Shown here piece by piece: positions 7,395 to 15,485 of a DNA stretch of 21,079 nucleotides (position 1 is the first letter of the stretch; each line of letters opens with the position of its first letter). The DNA lies in the NCBI GenBank assembly GCA_937901435.1, contig CALGTJ010000499.1:1-21079 (forward strand), written 5' to 3'. This stretch comes from an uncultured Rhodobacter sp. GTDB taxonomy: Bacteria > Pseudomonadota > Alphaproteobacteria > Rhodobacterales > Rhodobacteraceae. Below the pieces are notes generated by a model. It did not search any database, was not told where the DNA came from, and was given only the letters and a program-made list of their open reading frames with translations. Made by a program: the position numbers and the translations under genes.

Positions 7395-7423
7395 CGAAGG
7401 GCGCGGTCATTCCGCGCCCTTCG
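7395..7423 (+). other. Strong intercistronic hairpin after aapJ
   Basis: A 12-bp perfect stem (7395-7406 with 7412-7423, loop TCATT) lies 11 nt after the aapJ stop. It is followed by CCTATCTG, not a T run. A second small hairpin (CGGAG/CTCCG, 7476-7490) precedes aapQ. Stable structures after binding-protein genes are known to protect the 3' end of that segment and limit read-through, giving more receptor than permease. That role here is inferred from position and structure. Confidence 0.7.
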
Positions 7424-7512
7424 CCTATCTGACGACCAACAACAGCCCGGATAACGGAACGCGAGCAAATCGTGTCGGAGGAAATCTCCGGGCAGGACAG
7501 GGAAAACCCCGA

Positions 7513-8781
7513 ATGACAACACTCACCGACCCTCCGAAGGAATCGTTTCGGTTGAGCATGCTGATCTACGATACACGGTATCGGTCGATGACCATCCAGT
7601 GTATCGCCCTGATCTGCTTTATGCTCGCTGCGGCTTGGCTTATCAACAACACGCTTGTGAACCTGAATACATTGGGAAAACCGATTGATTTCGGCTTTTT
7701 CACCGATCCGGCCGGCTATGACATCAACCAGCGGGTGCTGGATTACAACAGCCGGGACACCCACCTGCGCGCCTCGCTTCTGGGGCTTTTGAACACGCTG
7801 GTCGTGGCGGTTCTGGGCTGTATCACGGCGACCGTTCTGGGCGTGATCATCGGCGTGCTGCGCCTGTCCAAAAACTGGCTGGTTGCGCGGTTGATGACCG
7901 TCTATGTCGAAATGTTCCGCAACGTGCCTGTGCTGTTGTGGATCGTGTTGATCATGGCGATCCTGATCGAAACGCTGCCCTCTCCGCGACGCTTCAGAGG
8001 CGATGAACCCGAAGCGACGATGAAGTTTTTCGACAGTATGGCCTTTACCAACCGGGGGTTTTATTTCCCTGAGCCGCTGTTCACGCGCAGTCTTGGCGAC
8101 ATCAACCTGTTTGGCGAAAGCAGCCTGCGGTTCGCGGTGTCGATTGACCTTTTGGTTGTGACCCTTGTTCTGGGCCTTAGCATCTTTGCAATCCGCAAGG
8201 TCACCAAACGTGCGAATGCGATCCAGGAAGACACGGGCATTCGTCCAACGACCTGGTACATCAACCTTGGTATTCTGGTGTTGCCCATCGTGATCCTGAT
8301 GGTGATCCTTGGCTTTCACCTTGGTTATCCTGCGTTGAAAGGGGCGAACTTTCAGGGCGGCACCTATATGCGCAACTCGCTGATTGCCCTCTGGCTGGCG
8401 CTGTCTCTTTATACGGCTGCCTTTATCGCGGAAATTGTGCGGGGTGGTATTCTTGCCATTTCCAAAGGTCAGACAGAGGCGGCTGGTGCGCTGGGGATGC
8501 GACCCAGCCGGATCATGAGCCTTGTGGTTCTGCCGCAGGCGATGCGGGTCATCATTCCGCCGCTGATCTCGAACTACCTGAACCTGACCAAGAACTCTTC
8601 GCTGGCGATTGCGGTGGGCTATATGGACATCACCGGAACGCTGATGGGGATCACGCTGAACCAGACAGGGCGCGAACTAGAGACGCTGTTGTTGGGGATG
8701 CTGGTCTATCTGATCATCAGTCTCAGCATTTCGGCCGCGATGAACTGGTACAACAAGCGCGTCAAATTGGTGGAGAGATAA
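7513..8781 (+). CDS. aapQ: General L-amino acid ABC transporter, permease (AapQ/BztB)
   Basis: This is one of the two inner-membrane permease subunits. The 422-residue protein has a first membrane segment at about 27-46 (IQCIALICFMLAAAWLI) and a periplasmic loop. A HisM-type core follows, beginning with SLLGLLNTLVVAVLGCITATVLG. A long insert is found between membrane segments, as in the Aap/Bzt family and unlike short GlnP-type permeases. The ATPase-coupling EAA loop is EIVRGGILAISKGQTEAAGALG, around residue 312, followed by LPQAMRVIIPPL. The ATG at 7513 has no close consensus ribosome binding site, but the N-terminus resembles family members. The stop is 1 nt from the aapM start, indicating coupling. 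Confidence 0.93.
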   Translation: MTTLTDPPKESFRLSMLIYDTRYRSMTIQCIALICFMLAAAWLINNTLVNLNTLGKPIDFGFFTDPAGYDINQRVLDYNSRDTHLRASLLGLLNTLVVAVLGCITATVLGVIIGVLRLSKNWLVARLMTVYVEMFRNVPVLLWIVLIMAILIETLPSPRRFRGDEPEATMKFFDSMAFTNRGFYFPEPLFTRSLGDINLFGESSLRFAVSIDLLVVTLVLGLSIFAIRKVTKRANAIQEDTGIRPTTWYINLGILVLPIVILMVILGFHLGYPALKGANFQGGTYMRNSLIALWLALSLYTAAFIAEIVRGGILAISKGQTEAAGALGMRPSRIMSLVVLPQAMRVIIPPLISNYLNLTKNSSLAIAVGYMDITGTLMGITLNQTGRELETLLLGMLVYLIISLSISAAMNWYNKRVKLVER

Positions 8782-8782
8782 G

Positions 8783-10153
8783 ATGGCTGATCCAACCACG
8801 AATGTCGCTTTTGTCCGCACGCAAATGCTGGATCAAAAAGCGCCTCCGGCCTCTGTGATCGGACCGGTGGGCTGGGCACGAGAGAACCTTTTCTCGGGCT
8901 GGTTCAACACAGTGCTGACGCTTGTCTCGCTGTTCCTGATCTACAAACTGGTGTTTTTCATCCTTGGCTGGGCCATCACGCCCACATGGTCGTCCGGCTC
9001 GCTGAGTGAATGCCGCGAGATCCTTGCAGGCATCGGCAAGACCGGGCATTTTGCAGGGGCGTGCTGGGGGGTGATCACCGAACGCTGGGAACAATTGTTG
9101 TTCGGCTTCTATCCAAACGGCTCTCAAGAGGGGCAGGCCGATCTGCGCTGGCGTCCAATGCTTGCCTTTATCTTGTTGGTCGTGGCGATGGCGCCGGTCC
9201 TGTTTGGCGATAAGGTGCCGCGCAAGATGATCTGGTTCTCGGCGGCCTATCCGTTTCTGTTTCCATGGCTTCTTTGGGGTGGCACGATCTGGACTCCACT
9301 TGCTGCGATGGCGGGCTTTGTCATCGGCTACTTTGCGTTCAAATTCGTGGCGGACCGCTTTAGCCAGCTTCTGGGGATGATTTCCGGTGTGGTGGTGGCG
9401 CTGGTGTGGTGGCTGGTCCTGATGGGGCCGTTGGTCGCTATTCTGGGCGGGTACAACAACGACGCCAACGAGGCGGTGTCGGGTCTGCTGCCGATTGGCA
9501 TCGAATCGGTGCAAAGTCGTGACTTTGGCGGGTTCATGTTGTCGATAACCATCGGCGTCGTCGCCATTGGCTGTTCCTTGCCGCTGGGCATCCTGCTGGC
9601 GTTGGGACGGCAGTCGGATTTGCTGATCGTCAAAGCGATCTGTGTGGGCTTTATCGAGTTCATTCGGGGCGTGCCGTTGATCACGCTGCTGTTCGTGGCC
9701 TCGACCCTGCTGAACATCTTCCTGCCGCCGGGCACGAACTTTGACATTATCCTGCGGGTGCTGATCATGGTGACGCTCTTTGCCTCTGCCTATATGGCCG
9801 AGGTGATCCGGGGGGGACTAGCCGCTTTGCCAAAGGGTCAATACGAGGGCGCAGACAGCCTTGGCCTGGACTATTGGCAGGCACAGCGCCTAATTATTAT
9901 GCCTCAGGCGCTGAAAATCTCGATCCCCGGTATTGTCTCGACCTTTATCGGCGTTTTCAAGGATACGACTCTTGTGTCCGTCATCGGCCTGCTGGACCCT
10001 CTGGGTCTGTCACAAGGCATCCGCGCTGACGCGAATTGGAATGGCATCGTGTGGGAGCTTTACGGCTTTATCGCGTTTATGTTTTTCATCTTCTGCTTCG
10101 GCATGTCCCGCTACTCGATGTACCTTGAGCGCAAGCTCAAGACGTCCCACTAG
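8783..10153 (+). CDS. aapM: General L-amino acid ABC transporter, permease (AapM/BztC)
   Basis: This is the second permease subunit, pairing with AapQ. The 456-residue protein has a hydrophilic N-terminus followed by many membrane segments. The first half contains extra segments (for example FILLVVAMAPVLFG and a Trp-rich stretch near 145-180) that make it longer than typical two-domain amino-acid permeases; R. capsulatus BztC is similarly enlarged. The C-terminal half is the HisM-type core, with FIEFIRGVPLITLLF, the EAA loop EVIRGGLAALPKGQYEGADSLG, LIIMPQALKISIPGIV and FKDTTLVSVIGLLD. It starts 1 nt after the aapQ stop and is followed 15 nt later by the ATPase gene. Confidence 0.93.
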   Translation: MADPTTNVAFVRTQMLDQKAPPASVIGPVGWARENLFSGWFNTVLTLVSLFLIYKLVFFILGWAITPTWSSGSLSECREILAGIGKTGHFAGACWGVITERWEQLLFGFYPNGSQEGQADLRWRPMLAFILLVVAMAPVLFGDKVPRKMIWFSAAYPFLFPWLLWGGTIWTPLAAMAGFVIGYFAFKFVADRFSQLLGMISGVVVALVWWLVLMGPLVAILGGYNNDANEAVSGLLPIGIESVQSRDFGGFMLSITIGVVAIGCSLPLGILLALGRQSDLLIVKAICVGFIEFIRGVPLITLLFVASTLLNIFLPPGTNFDIILRVLIMVTLFASAYMAEVIRGGLAALPKGQYEGADSLGLDYWQAQRLIIMPQALKISIPGIVSTFIGVFKDTTLVSVIGLLDPLGLSQGIRADANWNGIVWELYGFIAFMFFIFCFGMSRYSMYLERKLKTSH

Positions 10154-10168
10154 ATAGGAGCTTTCACT

Positions 10169-10960
10169 ATGTCAGAGTTGGCCACGGACCGCCAAATCGA
10201 CCGGTCGAAAATGCAGGTGAGCGACGAAATCGCGATCCAGATCACCAATATGAACAAATGGTACGGCACGTTTCACGTGCTGTGTGACATCGACCTGACG
10301 GTCCAGCGGGGCGAGCGGATCGTCATCGCCGGGCCTTCGGGGTCGGGCAAGTCGACGCTGATCCGCTGTATCAACCGGCTGGAGGAACACCAGCAGGGGC
10401 AGATCATCGTGGATGGGACCGAATTGACGTCGGACCTCAAGAACATCGACAAGATCCGGTCAGAAGTTGGCATGTGCTTTCAGCATTTCAACCTGTTTCC
10501 GCATCTGACGATCCTTGAAAACTGCACGCTGGCGCCGATCTGGGTGCGCAAGACACCCAAGAAGGAAGCTGACGAGATCGCGATGCATTTCCTTGAAAAG
10601 GTCAAGATCCCCGAACAGTCCGACAAATACCCCGGCCAGCTGTCGGGTGGTCAGCAGCAGCGCGTGGCGATTGCGCGAAGCCTGTGCATGAAGCCGCGGA
10701 TCATGCTGTTCGACGAACCGACCTCGGCCCTTGACCCCGAGATGATCAAGGAAGTGCTGGATACGATGATCGAACTGGCCGAAGAGGGCATGACGATGAT
10801 CTGTGTGACCCATGAAATGGGCTTTGCCCGTCAGGTGGCGAACCGGGTGATCTTTATGGACCAGGGGCAGATCGTCGAACAGAACGAGCCCGAAGAGTTC
10901 TTTAACAACCCCAAATCGGAACGAACCAAGCTGTTCCTGAGTCAGATTCTGGGACACTGA
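10169..10960 (+). CDS. aapP: General L-amino acid ABC transporter, ATP-binding protein (AapP/BztD)
   Basis: This is the cytoplasmic ATPase that powers the transporter. The 263-residue protein has all ABC motifs: Walker [10 protein letters not shown] at 55-63, Q-loop glutamine at about 105 ([10 protein letters not shown]), signature [13 protein letters not shown] at 158-170, Walker [14 protein letters not shown] at 178-190 with Glu183 as the catalytic base, and the switch His215 (VTHEMGFA). The length equals that of R. capsulatus BztD. The ATG has TAGGAG about 8 nt upstream. It ends the operon, 6 nt before an intrinsic terminator stem. Closest relatives are polar amino-acid importers of the GlnQ/HisP type. 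Confidence 0.96.
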   Translation: MSELATDRQIDRSKMQVSDEIAIQITNMNKWYGTFHVLCDIDLTVQRGERIVIAGPSGSGKSTLIRCINRLEEHQQGQIIVDGTELTSDLKNIDKIRSEVGMCFQHFNLFPHLTILENCTLAPIWVRKTPKKEADEIAMHFLEKVKIPEQSDKYPGQLSGGQQQRVAIARSLCMKPRIMLFDEPTSALDPEMIKEVLDTMIELAEEGMTMICVTHEMGFARQVANRVIFMDQGQIVEQNEPEEFFNNPKSERTKLFLSQILGH

Positions 10961-10966
10961 ACCGCG

Positions 10967-10995
10967 AAAGGCCCCGATCTCTCGGGGCCTTTTTT
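10967..10995 (+). terminator. Rho-independent terminator after aapP
   Basis: AAAGGCCCCGA at 10967-10977 pairs perfectly with TCGGGGCCTTT at 10982-10992 around TCTC and continues into TTTCT. It directly abuts the end of the convergent phosphatase gene, so it probably ends transcription from both sides, with the better T run for the + strand. Confidence 0.92.
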
Positions 10996-11499
10996 CTATA
11001 GGTCGCGGGGGGTTATGAATTCGACAACCCGCCCCATGCGCCAATCCACGTCGCCCCACCGCTCTGCCGCAAAGTCGATAACCGTCGTGGCTCCGGTCGG
11101 ATAATCGCGAAACCTTGGATGATCTGGCGCCTGGTGAACCAGCATATCAGCAAACCGCGCTATCCCCGGATTATGACCCAGCATCAGAGCGCATTGCGCC
11201 TCTTCTGCCCCGCGCAACACCGCCAGCATGTCTTGCGCTGCGGCCAGATAAAGCGAGCGATGCCACTGAATGTCGGGCTGTATTGTAAAAGACGTGGACA
11301 AAAGCGCCCAGGTTTCGCGGGTTCGGTGTGAATCGGATGACAGGCCCAACTCTGGCACATACCCGGATTTTGCCAGCCAGATCCCAAGGCTTTGCGCGTC
11401 TCTTTTCCCCCTTGCATTCAAAGGGCGATCCAGATCAGATACTGCTGCATCGCCCCAATCGCTCTTGCAATGTCGGGTTAATATCAGTCGTCGTACCAT
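10996..11499 (-). CDS. SixA-type histidine phosphatase family protein
   Basis: This is a member of the phosphoglycerate-mutase-like phosphatase superfamily, which uses a phosphohistidine intermediate. From the ATG at 11499 (167 residues) the catalytic elements are all present: R9-H10 in LTRHCKSDW, RPLNARGKRDA at 25-35, R59-T60 in SDSHRTRETW, and H109 in LMLGHNPGIARF. The residue after the catalytic His is Cys where Gly or Ala is usual. The size fits the short SixA-like group. SixA in E. coli dephosphorylates His-phosphorylated phosphocarrier proteins, but the substrate here is unknown. An upstream in-frame TTG at 11517 is less likely; AGGGG lies about 10 nt before the ATG. It is transcribed alone, divergent from the methyltransferase gene. 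Confidence 0.88.
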   Translation of the reverse strand: MVRRLILTRHCKSDWGDAAVSDLDRPLNARGKRDAQSLGIWLAKSGYVPELGLSSDSHRTRETWALLSTSFTIQPDIQWHRSLYLAAAQDMLAVLRGAEEAQCALMLGHNPGIARFADMLVHQAPDHPRFRDYPTGATTVIDFAAERWGDVDWRMGRVVEFITPRDL

Positions 11500-11500
11500 T

Positions 11501-11530
11501 TTGGTGCACCCCTGCAATCGCTTGTAAAAT
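11501..11530 (+). promoter_or_regulatory. Candidate sigma70 promoter of the methyltransferase gene
   Basis: TTGGTG at 11501-11506 and TAAAAT at 11525-11530 are separated by 18 nt. The -10 box matches at 5 of 6 positions and the -35 at 3 of 6. It lies in the 49-nt gap between divergent genes and overlaps the leader of the phosphatase gene. Transcription would begin near 11537, only about 12 nt before the first possible start codon but about 57 nt before the second. Confidence 0.35.
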
Positions 11531-11548
11531 CAAGGCAGCCTAGAATTT

Positions 11549-12460
11549 ATGTTTAATCCTGCCAAGTGGGCTCGAAAATTTGGAGCACGAAGAATGTATA
11601 CCCGCCGTCAAAAGGTCAACTATCTGACCAAACAGTTCAATCTTGATGGTTTGGGGCTAGAGATTGGCCCGCATGTCGATCCGATGTTCCGGCGGAGTGA
11701 GGGGATCAATGTCCGCTATCTTGAAACACGGGACGGCGATACTTTGCGGGCTTTGGTGATAGAGCAAGGCCGGGATCCGTCCATTGTCGAGGATATTGAC
11801 TATGTGCTTCAGCGGGGCAAAACGCTTGCCCAGCATGCGCCCGGTGAAACCTTTGACTGGGTGACCTCTTCGCATGTGGTTGAACATATTCCGGATTTCC
11901 TCGGGCATCTGAAGGAGGTCGAAGAGGTTCTGTCGCCAAATGGCGTCTACGGTCTGATTGTGCCGGATATGAACTACTGTTTTGACTGCCTGAAATCAAA
12001 GACCCTTCTGGGGCAAGTCATCGAGGCGCATATCAGTCAGGCCCGTCCCGGTGCGATCGCCCATATGGTTAACGAATGGCGCTATGGTGCGCGCCCTCGG
12101 GGCATAAAGGTGGGTGGTTGGACAGAGTCCGAGGCAAATGGGGATTTGGTCCGCAAGACCGTCGACTGGAAAAAACAAATCGCCCGTGTTCTGCGCCATG
12201 ATGGCAAGGAAGTTGAAAACTGGTTCGGGCATCAGTGGTTTTTCGATCTGCGAAATTACGGCGAGATCATATGTGACCTGATGGAATTAGAGCTTTTGAA
12301 TCTTCAGCTTGAGGCCATTGTTCCGACATATAATATGGATTTCATGGTTGTGCTTCGCAAGTCTGACATCTTGGATGTGGATAAGGCAAAGGCAGTTGTC
12401 CTGCAAGCCGCGGCAGAGTACCGGGAGCCGAACTATAAACGTAAAATACACGACGCCTGA
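11549..12460 (+). CDS. Class I SAM-dependent methyltransferase domain protein
   Basis: A Rossmann-type methyltransferase is recognised from the glycine motif LEIGPHVDP (37-45), the acidic/HVVEH segment FDWVTSSHVVEHIPD (102-116) and LIVPDMNYCFD (136-146). A later HQWFFDLRNYGEII segment is a pattern seen in methyltransferases encoded with cell-surface polysaccharide genes. The substrate cannot be told. The product is 303 residues from the ATG at 11549. An internal ATG at 11594 has a better ribosome binding site (GGAG at 11582-11585) and would give 288 residues. It stands alone, is AT-richer than its neighbours (hand counts of 45% GC at 11581-11640 and 11941-12000) and uses ATA isoleucine codons, suggesting acquisition. 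There is no signal peptide. Confidence 0.8.
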   Translation: MFNPAKWARKFGARRMYTRRQKVNYLTKQFNLDGLGLEIGPHVDPMFRRSEGINVRYLETRDGDTLRALVIEQGRDPSIVEDIDYVLQRGKTLAQHAPGETFDWVTSSHVVEHIPDFLGHLKEVEEVLSPNGVYGLIVPDMNYCFDCLKSKTLLGQVIEAHISQARPGAIAHMVNEWRYGARPRGIKVGGWTESEANGDLVRKTVDWKKQIARVLRHDGKEVENWFGHQWFFDLRNYGEIICDLMELELLNLQLEAIVPTYNMDFMVVLRKSDILDVDKAKAVVLQAAAEYREPNYKRKIHDA

Positions 12461-12490
12461 CGTCTTGGCAGCGGTCCCACAGAGATTACG

Positions 12491-12519
12491 AGGCCCCTTC
12501 GCTAACTGCGCTGGGGCCT
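12491..12519. terminator. Hairpin in the convergent methyltransferase/ferredoxin junction
   Basis: AGGCCCC at 12491-12497 pairs with GGGGCCT at 12513-12519, and a 3-bp inner stem continues after a 2x2 mismatch. It overlaps the last codons of the minus-strand gene and lies about 30 nt after the methyltransferase stop. Neither strand has a good T run afterwards, so termination is possible but not assured. Confidence 0.4.
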
Positions 12520-13158
12520 ATGGAACTGCTGCATGTGATAGGCGCTTTGGGCCGTTTGACGGGCATATCGCTGGCTGATCGGACAGACGCGTCGCACTAC
12601 ACATCCTTGATCAAGGCAATCGCGCCCGTCGCCCGTGTCCAGATAGGCGTGACACGTTGGAATGTCATAGGCCTCACCTGCCAGCGCACCCACGGGGCAG
12701 GCCCCTAGACAGGGTTTCGTGGCGCAACTGTCACAAGGGTTTGGCGGTGGTTCGGGCAGATCCAGCCGCGTGGGCAAGGCCAAGGCCCCCCGGTAGGATA
12801 CCATTAACCCCGCATCGGCGTTCACCAACAGACCCACGGGGGACTGCCATGTGTGGCCGGTGCGTTGTGCCCAGCCGATGAAGGGCTGATAGGGTGGCCC
12901 ACCAAAGGGAAACAGCGCCGTGCCGCCAAGCTTGTTGGCCACCCGCGTCAGCACCCGCGTGGACCAGCGGTTCATCGGATCGGGCGCGCCGTCCAGATAT
13001 TCCGGCGAGGTGGTGAAATGCGCCCAAAATCTTGTTTCACGCGGGCCGACCATCACAATCGTCCCGCAATCCGGTTGGTCCCCTGGCCGCGTCAGGAACG
13101 CCCCGAAGTCACGCAAATTATGGGCGGCCAGCGCAGTATTGACGGCGCTCAGGCTCAT
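12502..13158 (-). CDS. Ferredoxin-like protein with two predicted [4Fe-4S] clusters
   Basis: The 218-residue protein has a roughly 135-residue N-terminal part without a motif I can name, followed by eight cysteines arranged like two cubane clusters. These are Cys142, 145, 150, 154 (CDSCATKPCLGACP) and Cys169, 181, 186, 192 (ending GCVVRRVCP). The layout recalls the cluster domain of epoxyqueuosine reductase (QueG), but the first spacing is CX2CX4CX3CP and no cobalamin-binding part is obvious. It is probably an electron carrier or an orphan reductase in the cytoplasm; no signal or membrane segment is seen. The ATG at 13158 lies 9 nt after the argB stop, with an alternative GTG at 13164. It is likely co-transcribed with argB. 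Confidence 0.8.
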   Translation of the reverse strand: MSLSAVNTALAAHNLRDFGAFLTRPGDQPDCGTIVMVGPRETRFWAHFTTSPEYLDGAPDPMNRWSTRVLTRVANKLGGTALFPFGGPPYQPFIGWAQRTGHTWQSPVGLLVNADAGLMVSYRGALALPTRLDLPEPPPNPCDSCATKPCLGACPVGALAGEAYDIPTCHAYLDTGDGRDCLDQGCVVRRVCPISQRYARQTAQSAYHMQQFHRPQRS

Positions 13159-13167
13159 GACCACGAC

Positions 13168-14034
13168 CTACCGGGGCGTGCGTATGATAGAGCCCGCGCC
13201 ATGCTCGGTGAACAACTCTAGCAGGCAGGCATTGGGCGCGCGCCCGTCCAGAATCACCACCGCCCGCACGCCAAATTCAATGGCATCCAGCGCAGTTTCC
13301 GTCTTGGGAATCATACCGCCCGCAATCGTACCGTTCTCGGTCATCTCGCGGATCTGTTTGGGGGTGATTTCGGTCACGACTTGGCCTGTCTCATCCTTGA
13401 CGCCCGCCACATCGGTCAGCAACAGCAGGCGATCGGCCTTGAGAGAGGCGGCAATCGCGCCTGCTGCTGTATCGCCATTGACGTTGAAGGTCTCGCCATT
13501 GCGCCCCGCCCCGATGGGGGCGATTACGGGAATAATACCAGAGTCATGCAGTGAGCGCAGGAAGTCCGGGTTAAAGGCAACAGGCGATCCGACAAAACCC
13601 AGATCCGGATCTGTCTGCTCGCAAACCATCAGATTGGCATCTTTGCCCGACAGACCGACGGCTTTGCCGCCCTCTGCATTGATCGCTTGCACGATGCGTT
13701 TGTTCACAAGACCCGAAAGGACCATTTCGACGACTTCGACAGTGGCCTTGTCGGTGACACGCTTGCCACGCACGAATTCTGACTTTATGTCCAACCGCTT
13801 CAGCATATCGTTGATCTGCGGCCCGCCTCCGTGCACGACGACGGGACGCACCCCTACCTGTTCCATCAGAACCATGTCGCGGGCAAAAGATTGCATCGCC
13901 TCGTCGCTGCCCATGGCATGACCGCCCAGTTTCACGACGACCGTGGCCCCGTCATAGCGCAAAATATAGGGAACCGCCTTTGACAGCGTGCTTGCGGTGG
14001 CGATCCAGTCTTGGTTCATATTTTGGGGCTTCAT
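13168..14034 (-). CDS. argB: Acetylglutamate kinase
   Basis: The enzyme phosphorylates N-acetyl-L-glutamate, the second step of arginine synthesis. The 288-residue product has the amino-acid-kinase fold: [11 protein letters not shown] at 32-42 (nucleotide and phosphate binding), [11 protein letters not shown] at 65-75, then [29 protein letters not shown] and [10 protein letters not shown]. About 25 residues precede the first strand, which resembles the N-terminal helix of hexameric arginine-inhibited forms; feedback inhibition is therefore inferred. The ATG at 14034 is chosen because GAGGAC lies about 8 nt upstream; a TTG at 14052 is possible. It sits 57 nt after engB and just before the ferredoxin-like gene. 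Confidence 0.96.
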   Translation of the reverse strand: MKPQNMNQDWIATASTLSKAVPYILRYDGATVVVKLGGHAMGSDEAMQSFARDMVLMEQVGVRPVVVHGGGPQINDMLKRLDIKSEFVRGKRVTDKATVEVVEMVLSGLVNKRIVQAINAEGGKAVGLSGKDANLMVCEQTDPDLGFVGSPVAFNPDFLRSLHDSGIIPVIAPIGAGRNGETFNVNGDTAAGAIAASLKADRLLLLTDVAGVKDETGQVVTEITPKQIREMTENGTIAGGMIPKTETALDAIEFGVRAVVILDGRAPNACLLELFTEHGAGSIIRTPR

Positions 14035-14091
14035 GTGCTGTCCTCGTTTCAATCTTTGTTAAAGACTTGCACGGGGTGCCTCAAGCTATTC

Positions 14092-14745
14092 CTAGTCGAT
14101 GCCCGCAATCACCGAACGCAGCGTCTCGATTCCGGTGCCCTTGTCCGAAGAGGTCAGAATGATCTCGGGGAACGCGGCGGGATGCTTTGCAAGATCGACG
14201 CGTACCCGGTCCAGAACCTTGGCAAGTTCGTCAGTCTTCATCTTGTCGGTTTTGGTCATCACCACTTGAAAGGTCACAGCCGCCTTGTCCAGCATCGTCA
14301 TGATCTCGGCATCCGGCGGTTTCACCCCATGGCGGCTATCGACCAGAACGAACGCGCGGCGCAAGGTCTGCCGACCCGTCAGATAGGCTTTTAGCAGACG
14401 CTGCCATTTTTCGACGATAGGCAGCGGGGCATTGGCAAACCCGTAGCCGGGCAGGTCGACCAGATAAAAGGCGTCTGTAAGGGTGAAATAGTTGATCTCT
14501 TGCGTGCGCCCCGGCGTGTTAGAGGCGCGCGCCAACCCCTTGCGTCCGGTCAGGGCATTGATCAAAGAGGATTTTCCCACGTTGGATCGCCCGGCAAAGC
14601 ATACCTCGACCCGGTCCGCAGGCGGCAGGCCCGACATGGCGACCACGCCCTTTAGGAACTCTGCCGTCTGGGCAAACAGCATCCGCCCGGCTTCACGATC
14701 TGTGTCGTCCGGCTCTGGCGTTTCGGGAAAGGGCAGGGTCGTCAT
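14092..14745 (-). CDS. engB: Ribosome biogenesis GTP-binding protein EngB (YihA/YsxC)
   Basis: This is an essential GTPase of the TrmE-Era-EngA-YihA-Septin-like group that assists assembly of the large ribosomal subunit. The 217-residue protein has G1 AGRSNVGKSS at 51-60, NTPGRTQEINYF at 76-87 with the G2 threonine, G3 DLPGYGFA at 97-104, G4 TKTDK near 172 and G5 SSDKG near 199. The N-terminal about 25 acidic residues vary in the family. It overlaps the MOSC gene upstream by 4 nt (ATGA), so its translation is probably coupled to that gene. Confidence 0.95.
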   Translation of the reverse strand: MTTLPFPETPEPDDTDREAGRMLFAQTAEFLKGVVAMSGLPPADRVEVCFAGRSNVGKSSLINALTGRKGLARASNTPGRTQEINYFTLTDAFYLVDLPGYGFANAPLPIVEKWQRLLKAYLTGRQTLRRAFVLVDSRHGVKPPDAEIMTMLDKAAVTFQVVMTKTDKMKTDELAKVLDRVRVDLAKHPAAFPEIILTSSDKGTGIETLRSVIAGID

Positions 14746-15485
14746 GCGCGGGTTACCTTATCGCCTAGGCGGATCTCTCCGCCTTGGATGACCTCAGCGC
14801 GGACGCTGAAATCCTGATGGCCAAATTGTTCAAGGGTTCCAGGCACATCTGCATCGCGCACGCCTGTGTCCGGGTTGCTGGTGGTTGCGACACAGCGATC
14901 CGTACGTTCGCGGGGGCGCAGGATGGCTTCGCCAATGCGAATGTCGCGGTCAATCCAGTCGAATTCTTCCCACGCGGGACTGCCATCGAACCAGATATTG
15001 CCGCGCCATCTGTGGATAGACAGGGCGTGGCCAAGCTTGTCCTCGACCGCGCGGTGCGAGGCCATATTGCACAGCGTTACCGAGGGGAAATCGCTATCCG
15101 TCATCCCGCGTCCGGGGACACGCACAAGGCGGGCAGAGGCGGCTCTGTCCGCCGGGATCAGGGGCCGTGTCCAGTCGATCAGTCTGTCCGCCTCGGTTTC
15201 TGGATGAAAGGTCAGCGGCGGCAGGTCCGGATGGGTCAGCGTCAGGTGTTCAATGGCCTCATCCAATATCGCCGTGATCGCCATCAGAGCAGGGGCATTG
15301 GACACACGGGAAAAGGCGGCGCAGGGCGACCATTTGTCGGTCCCAACTTTAGAGGCTTCATGCGCAACCGCCCAGGTTCGGTCCCATGGCATCGTTTGCC
15401 CGGTAATCAGACCGACTGTCTCCAGCGCCTCGCGCCCATGCGATTTGATCGGATGACGCCAAAGGCTGGAAACAGTTCCCGTCAT
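14742..15485 (-). CDS. MOSC domain-containing protein
   Basis: MOSC proteins are beta-barrel domains related to the C-terminus of molybdenum cofactor sulfurase and are thought to bind sulfur or molybdenum cofactor species through a conserved cysteine. The 247-residue protein starts with a MOSC N-terminal pattern (VSSLWRHPIKSHGREAL). It carries WRGNIWFDG, the typical RCVATTSNPDTG segment with the conserved cysteine near residue 194, and a C-terminal GGEIRLGDKV. The reaction is unknown; related proteins detoxify N-hydroxylated bases, but that is not demonstrated here. It overlaps yidC and engB by 4 nt each in ATGA junctions. This position between yidC and engB is usual in Rhodobacterales as I recall it. 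Confidence 0.9.
   Translation of the reverse strand: MTGTVSSLWRHPIKSHGREALETVGLITGQTMPWDRTWAVAHEASKVGTDKWSPCAAFSRVSNAPALMAITAILDEAIEHLTLTHPDLPPLTFHPETEADRLIDWTRPLIPADRAASARLVRVPGRGMTDSDFPSVTLCNMASHRAVEDKLGHALSIHRWRGNIWFDGSPAWEEFDWIDRDIRIGEAILRPRERTDRCVATTSNPDTGVRDADVPGTLEQFGHQDFSVRAEVIQGGEIRLGDKVTRA

Noticed and set aside
6391..8319. A 642-codon open frame on the minus strand opposite aapJ and aapQ
   Set aside because: It is rich in His, Gln, Arg and Asp, has no recognisable motif, and mirrors two certain genes on the other strand; a typical GC-rich shadow frame.
12920..13921. A 333-codon open frame on the plus strand opposite argB
   Set aside because: It lies antisense to argB and the ferredoxin-like gene, both of which have clear motifs, and has no ribosome binding site or domain of its own.
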